Translations under genes and position numbers: made by a program
From: Flagellimonas profundi
Lineage (GTDB): Bacteria; Bacteroidota; Bacteroidia; Flavobacteriales; Flavobacteriaceae
Reading direction: 5' to 3'
NCBI RefSeq assembly: GCF_017313275.1
Contig: NZ_JAFLNM010000001.1
Coordinates: 1,612,001-1,676,000, forward strand
DNA length: 64,000 bases
Notes under the pieces: generated by a model
What the model saw: only the letters and a program-made list of their open reading frames with translations
Database searches by the model: none
What the model was told of the DNA's origin: nothing
Shown here: positions 61,619 to 64,000 of the stretch, one piece after another
Layout: each line of letters starts with the position of its first letter
Numbering within the stretch: the stretch's first letter is position 1

Positions 61619-64000
61619 CTATTGTTTAAAATATTGTAATTCAAATACTGATTCTAGATAGTTGTCAAGGGCGTCAAGTGCATCCATTTCCGTGTTTATG
61701 GCATCCCGAATAATCTGTGTGAACGCTGCATAGTCCACCGCACCCTCCGCGTAGGCCAACAATGCTCCCCTGCGCTGCTCTTGGGCAAGTGGCAAGGCCT
61801 TGTCCCTATAAAATTGCCACGATGCGCTCCATTTCCGATAGGCTTGCACCGCCTGCCGATATTCGGATTGCAGCTGGCGTTTGGTATAATCCGCATTGGT
61901 CTTTGCAATTTCACTTTCAATTTTGGCGGCCTTGGCTTGACTACGCTGTCCACCTGAAAACAAAGGAACCGAAATGCCAGCTTGATAGGTATAGAACCCG
62001 CTATCACCATTGACCTGTTGCAGTCCGCCCTGAAGGTTGAATTTAGGCAGCAGGTCGGCACGTGCCACATCGTATGTCGCCTCGGCCTCCTCGATGCGCC
62101 TTTGTGAAAGTTCCAGCTCTGGATGTTTTCCTAAATCCCCGTCCCATCCCAAAACCGTTACCGCACTTTCATCAAGCTTTTCTGGAACGGAATAGTAGAT
62201 GTCCGAAACCAACCAAAGATTGAGCTTTTGCAGGGCGATGGCATAATCACTTTCGGCCTGTTGCAGTTGATTGTTGATTTGTAAGGCCTGATTTGTAGCC
62301 GATGAATATTCCAGCCGGGAAATGGCCTCTACCTTGAAGTTGAGTTCTATTGCTTTTTTAAACTGTGAATAAATGGAATCCAGTTCACGGTACAGTTCAA
62401 ATTTCTGTCGTTGTCGATAGGCTTCTGACCAAGCCTTTTTGACCTCCTGTTCCACTTGCAGTTCGGAAAGGTCAAGAGCTGTCTCGGCCAAAGCGATGCG
62501 TTGTCTCTGCAAACGCCTTTTTGCACTGATGCCCAACAGGTCGATATTCTGTTGTCCAACCCCAACCAAGGTATAAATTCCTTGTCCGTCCGCAATTTCT
62601 TCGCCACCTGTGAAGACTTGGGTATTGCCAAGGTCGTAGGCCGTTCCTTTAAGGGCGGTTTGTTTTTGGACTTCCCATTGTTTTGTTTTCAACAACGGAT
62701 AGTTTTTCTTGGAAACTTCCACCGCCTCTTCCAATGAAATAGCGGGCAGTGAATCTTTAGGCTGGATCTGCCGTGCATTTTCAAAACCTTCTTGCGCATG
62801 CATTTTGGCAGGCAGTGCGGTGGCGAACAAAAGAAGGACCATGACCACAGGGGTAACCCATTTCGGGTCGGGTTTACTCATCCGTTCCGAACGTCCCTCG
62901 ACCCATTGGTAAAAGATGGGTAGGATAAAGAGGGTCAAGAGGGTCGAAGTTATCAAGCCACCAATGACCACGGTGGCCAAAGGTCGCTGTACCTCTGCCC
63001 CGGCCGAAGCCGAAACGGCCATGGGAAGAAACCCTAAAATATCCGTAAAGGCCGTGAGCATAATGGGACGAATCCGTCTTTTGGTGCCTTCTATAATTCT
63101 ACCTTTAAGATTGGTCACGCCTTCTTCCTTCAGTTCATTGAGACCACTTATCATGACGAGTCCGTTCAGAACGGCCACGCCAAAAAGCACGATAAAGCCG
63201 ACCCCCGCGGAAATACTAAAGGGCATATCCCTTAACCACAGGGCGAACACACCGCCAATGGTGGCCATCGGGATGGCGAGGTAGATCATCAAGGTCTGTG
63301 GAAAGGACTTTAGCGCAAAATAAATCAATATGAAAATCAGGAACAAGGCAATAGGGACCACAGTTTGCAATCTATTGCTGGCGCGTTCCAGATTTTCGAA
63401 AGCACCACCATACCGAATGTAATATCCTGTGGGCAGGTCAAACTGGGCATCCAATTTTTCTTGGATATCCTCTACAACGGATTTTACATCACGGTCGCGA
63501 ATATTGATGCCCACATAGGTCCGCCTATTGGTATTGTCACGGCTTATCTGCATCGGGCCGGGTTCATAACTTACCTCGGCAATTTCCCGTAATGGGATTT
63601 GCGAACCATTGGGCAGGTTGATGAACAGGTTCTGGATGTCCTCGATGCCTTGCCGGTTTTCCTTTTGAAGTCTTACGACCAGGTCAAACCGTTTTTCACC
63701 CTCGAAGATTACGCCCGCCTTTCCTCCTGCAAAGGCGGCCTGTACCACTTTATTGAGCTGTTCGATCTTTAGACCGTACTGTGCCAATTTATTGCGATTA
63801 TAGTCAATGGTGATTTGTGGCAGGCCGTCCGTGGCCTCAACTTTCATATCTGCCACACCGGGAACGGTGGCAATGATTTCCCCCATTTCCTCGGCCTTGC
63901 TTGCCAATATGCCGAGGTCTTCCCCGAACAATTTAATGGCCACATCCTCACGAACACCCGTAAGCAATTCGTTGAAGCGCATTTCTATAGGTTGGGTAAA
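61619..64000 (-). CDS. CzcA-like metal efflux RND pump fused to an outer membrane factor (5' end outside window)
   Basis: The frame is open to the right edge, so the N-terminal half is missing. The visible part begins in the second porter domain (NELLTGVREDVAIKLFGEDL, typical of CusA/CzcA) and continues through the second transmembrane block (VGFIVLLFGVAVLNGLVMISG, GFLPMAVSASAGAEVQRPLA). At about residue 375 from the visible start a hydrophobic signal-like segment (VVMVLLLFATALPAKMHAQ) leads into a TolC-type outer membrane factor domain of ~390 residues. One polypeptide would thus supply pump and channel of the metal exporter. Confidence 0.88.
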   Translation of the reverse strand, partial: FTQPIEMRFNELLTGVREDVAIKLFGEDLGILASKAEEMGEIIATVPGVADMKVEATDGLPQITIDYNRNKLAQYGLKIEQLNKVVQAAFAGGKAGVIFEGEKRFDLVVRLQKENRQGIEDIQNLFINLPNGSQIPLREIAEVSYEPGPMQISRDNTNRRTYVGINIRDRDVKSVVEDIQEKLDAQFDLPTGYYIRYGGAFENLERASNRLQTVVPIALFLIFILIYFALKSFPQTLMIYLAIPMATIGGVFALWLRDMPFSISAGVGFIVLFGVAVLNGLVMISGLNELKEEGVTNLKGRIIEGTKRRIRPIMLTAFTDILGFLPMAVSASAGAEVQRPLATVVIGGLITSTLLTLFILPIFYQWVEGRSERMSKPDPKWVTPVVMVLLLFATALPAKMHAQEGFENARQIQPKDSLPAISLEEAVEVSKKNYPLLKTKQWEVQKQTALKGTAYDLGNTQVFTGGEEIADGQGIYTLVGVGQQNIDLLGISAKRRLQRQRIALAETALDLSELQVEQEVKKAWSEAYRQRQKFELYRELDSIYSQFKKAIELNFKVEAISRLEYSSATNQALQINNQLQQAESDYAIALQKLNLWLVSDIYYSVPEKLDESAVTVLGWDGDLGKHPELELSQRRIEEAEATYDVARADLLPKFNLQGGLQQVNGDSGFYTYQAGISVPLFSGGQRSQAKAAKIESEIAKTNADYTKRQLQSEYRQAVQAYRKWSASWQFYRDKALPLAQEQRRGALLAYAEGAVDYAAFTQIIRDAINTEMDALDALDNYLESVFELQYFKQ

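Noticed and set aside
1-64000. tRNA genes, integrase, insertion sequences, CRISPR arrays and att repeats
   Set aside because: Looked for on both strands; none seen, so the element's ends and insertion site cannot be placed.

Overview
The window looks like a Flavobacteriaceae (Bacteroidota) genome segment carrying most of an integrative conjugative element. Support for this comes from SusC/SusD pairs, DUF6520 and MauE/DoxX proteins, CTnDOT-type tra genes with rteC, and promoter -7 boxes of the TAnnTTTG kind. No tRNA, rRNA, CRISPR array, integrase or insertion sequence was found, so the ends of the element are not in view and the genus cannot be fixed.

Bases 1-17030 carry envelope genes, nearly all on the minus strand. 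They are a DUF1003 remnant at the edge, a TolC-adaptor-RND-patatin operon, two PAP2 phosphatases around an HD protein, an LTA-synthase-like enzyme with a lipid kinase, two PepSY-like proteins, a TonB-type outer membrane protein and a two-component system. Five transcription units here share one operator: 11-bp direct repeats placed exactly 5 bp before a -7 box. This makes them a likely regulon of the encoded OmpR-type regulator, which also appears to control itself.

Bases 17040-29542 are the transfer half of the element: traE-F-G-I-J-K-M-N, a DnaC-like ATPase, a replication-type protein, an excisionase-like HTH protein, RteC, and a large PLP enzyme/acyltransferase fusion just upstream of rteC. 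Two long palindromes lie between rteC and the HTH gene.

Bases 29600-38897 are a cargo module. It has a STAS-like small protein, a PAS-AraC regulator, MauE/DoxX, a secreted DUF6520 mini-protein, and a convergent SusC-SusD-zinc metalloprotease operon. Paired 21-bp-spaced direct repeats precede both plus-strand transcription units.

Bases 39300-51600 are AT-rich and hold a defence-like island. In order: a structured hairpin that may encode an RNA, an XRE regulator with its operator, a HEPN-like protein, a TIR-like protein followed by a PD-(D/E)xK-NACHT STAND protein, a Gabija-type OLD nuclease/UvrD helicase pair, and an unrecognised 631-residue protein on the other strand.

Bases 51715-57090 return to the element: TraG-type coupling ATPase, DUF5712 relaxase, BfmA/BtgA mobilization protein, a probable oriT region, several small genes, a JAB/RadC protein and SSB. 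Bases 57973-64000 are a metal-resistance operon: a CzcA pump fused to an outer membrane factor (cut by the window end), its adaptor, a Fur-family regulator and a Zn/Cd/Pb P-type ATPase.
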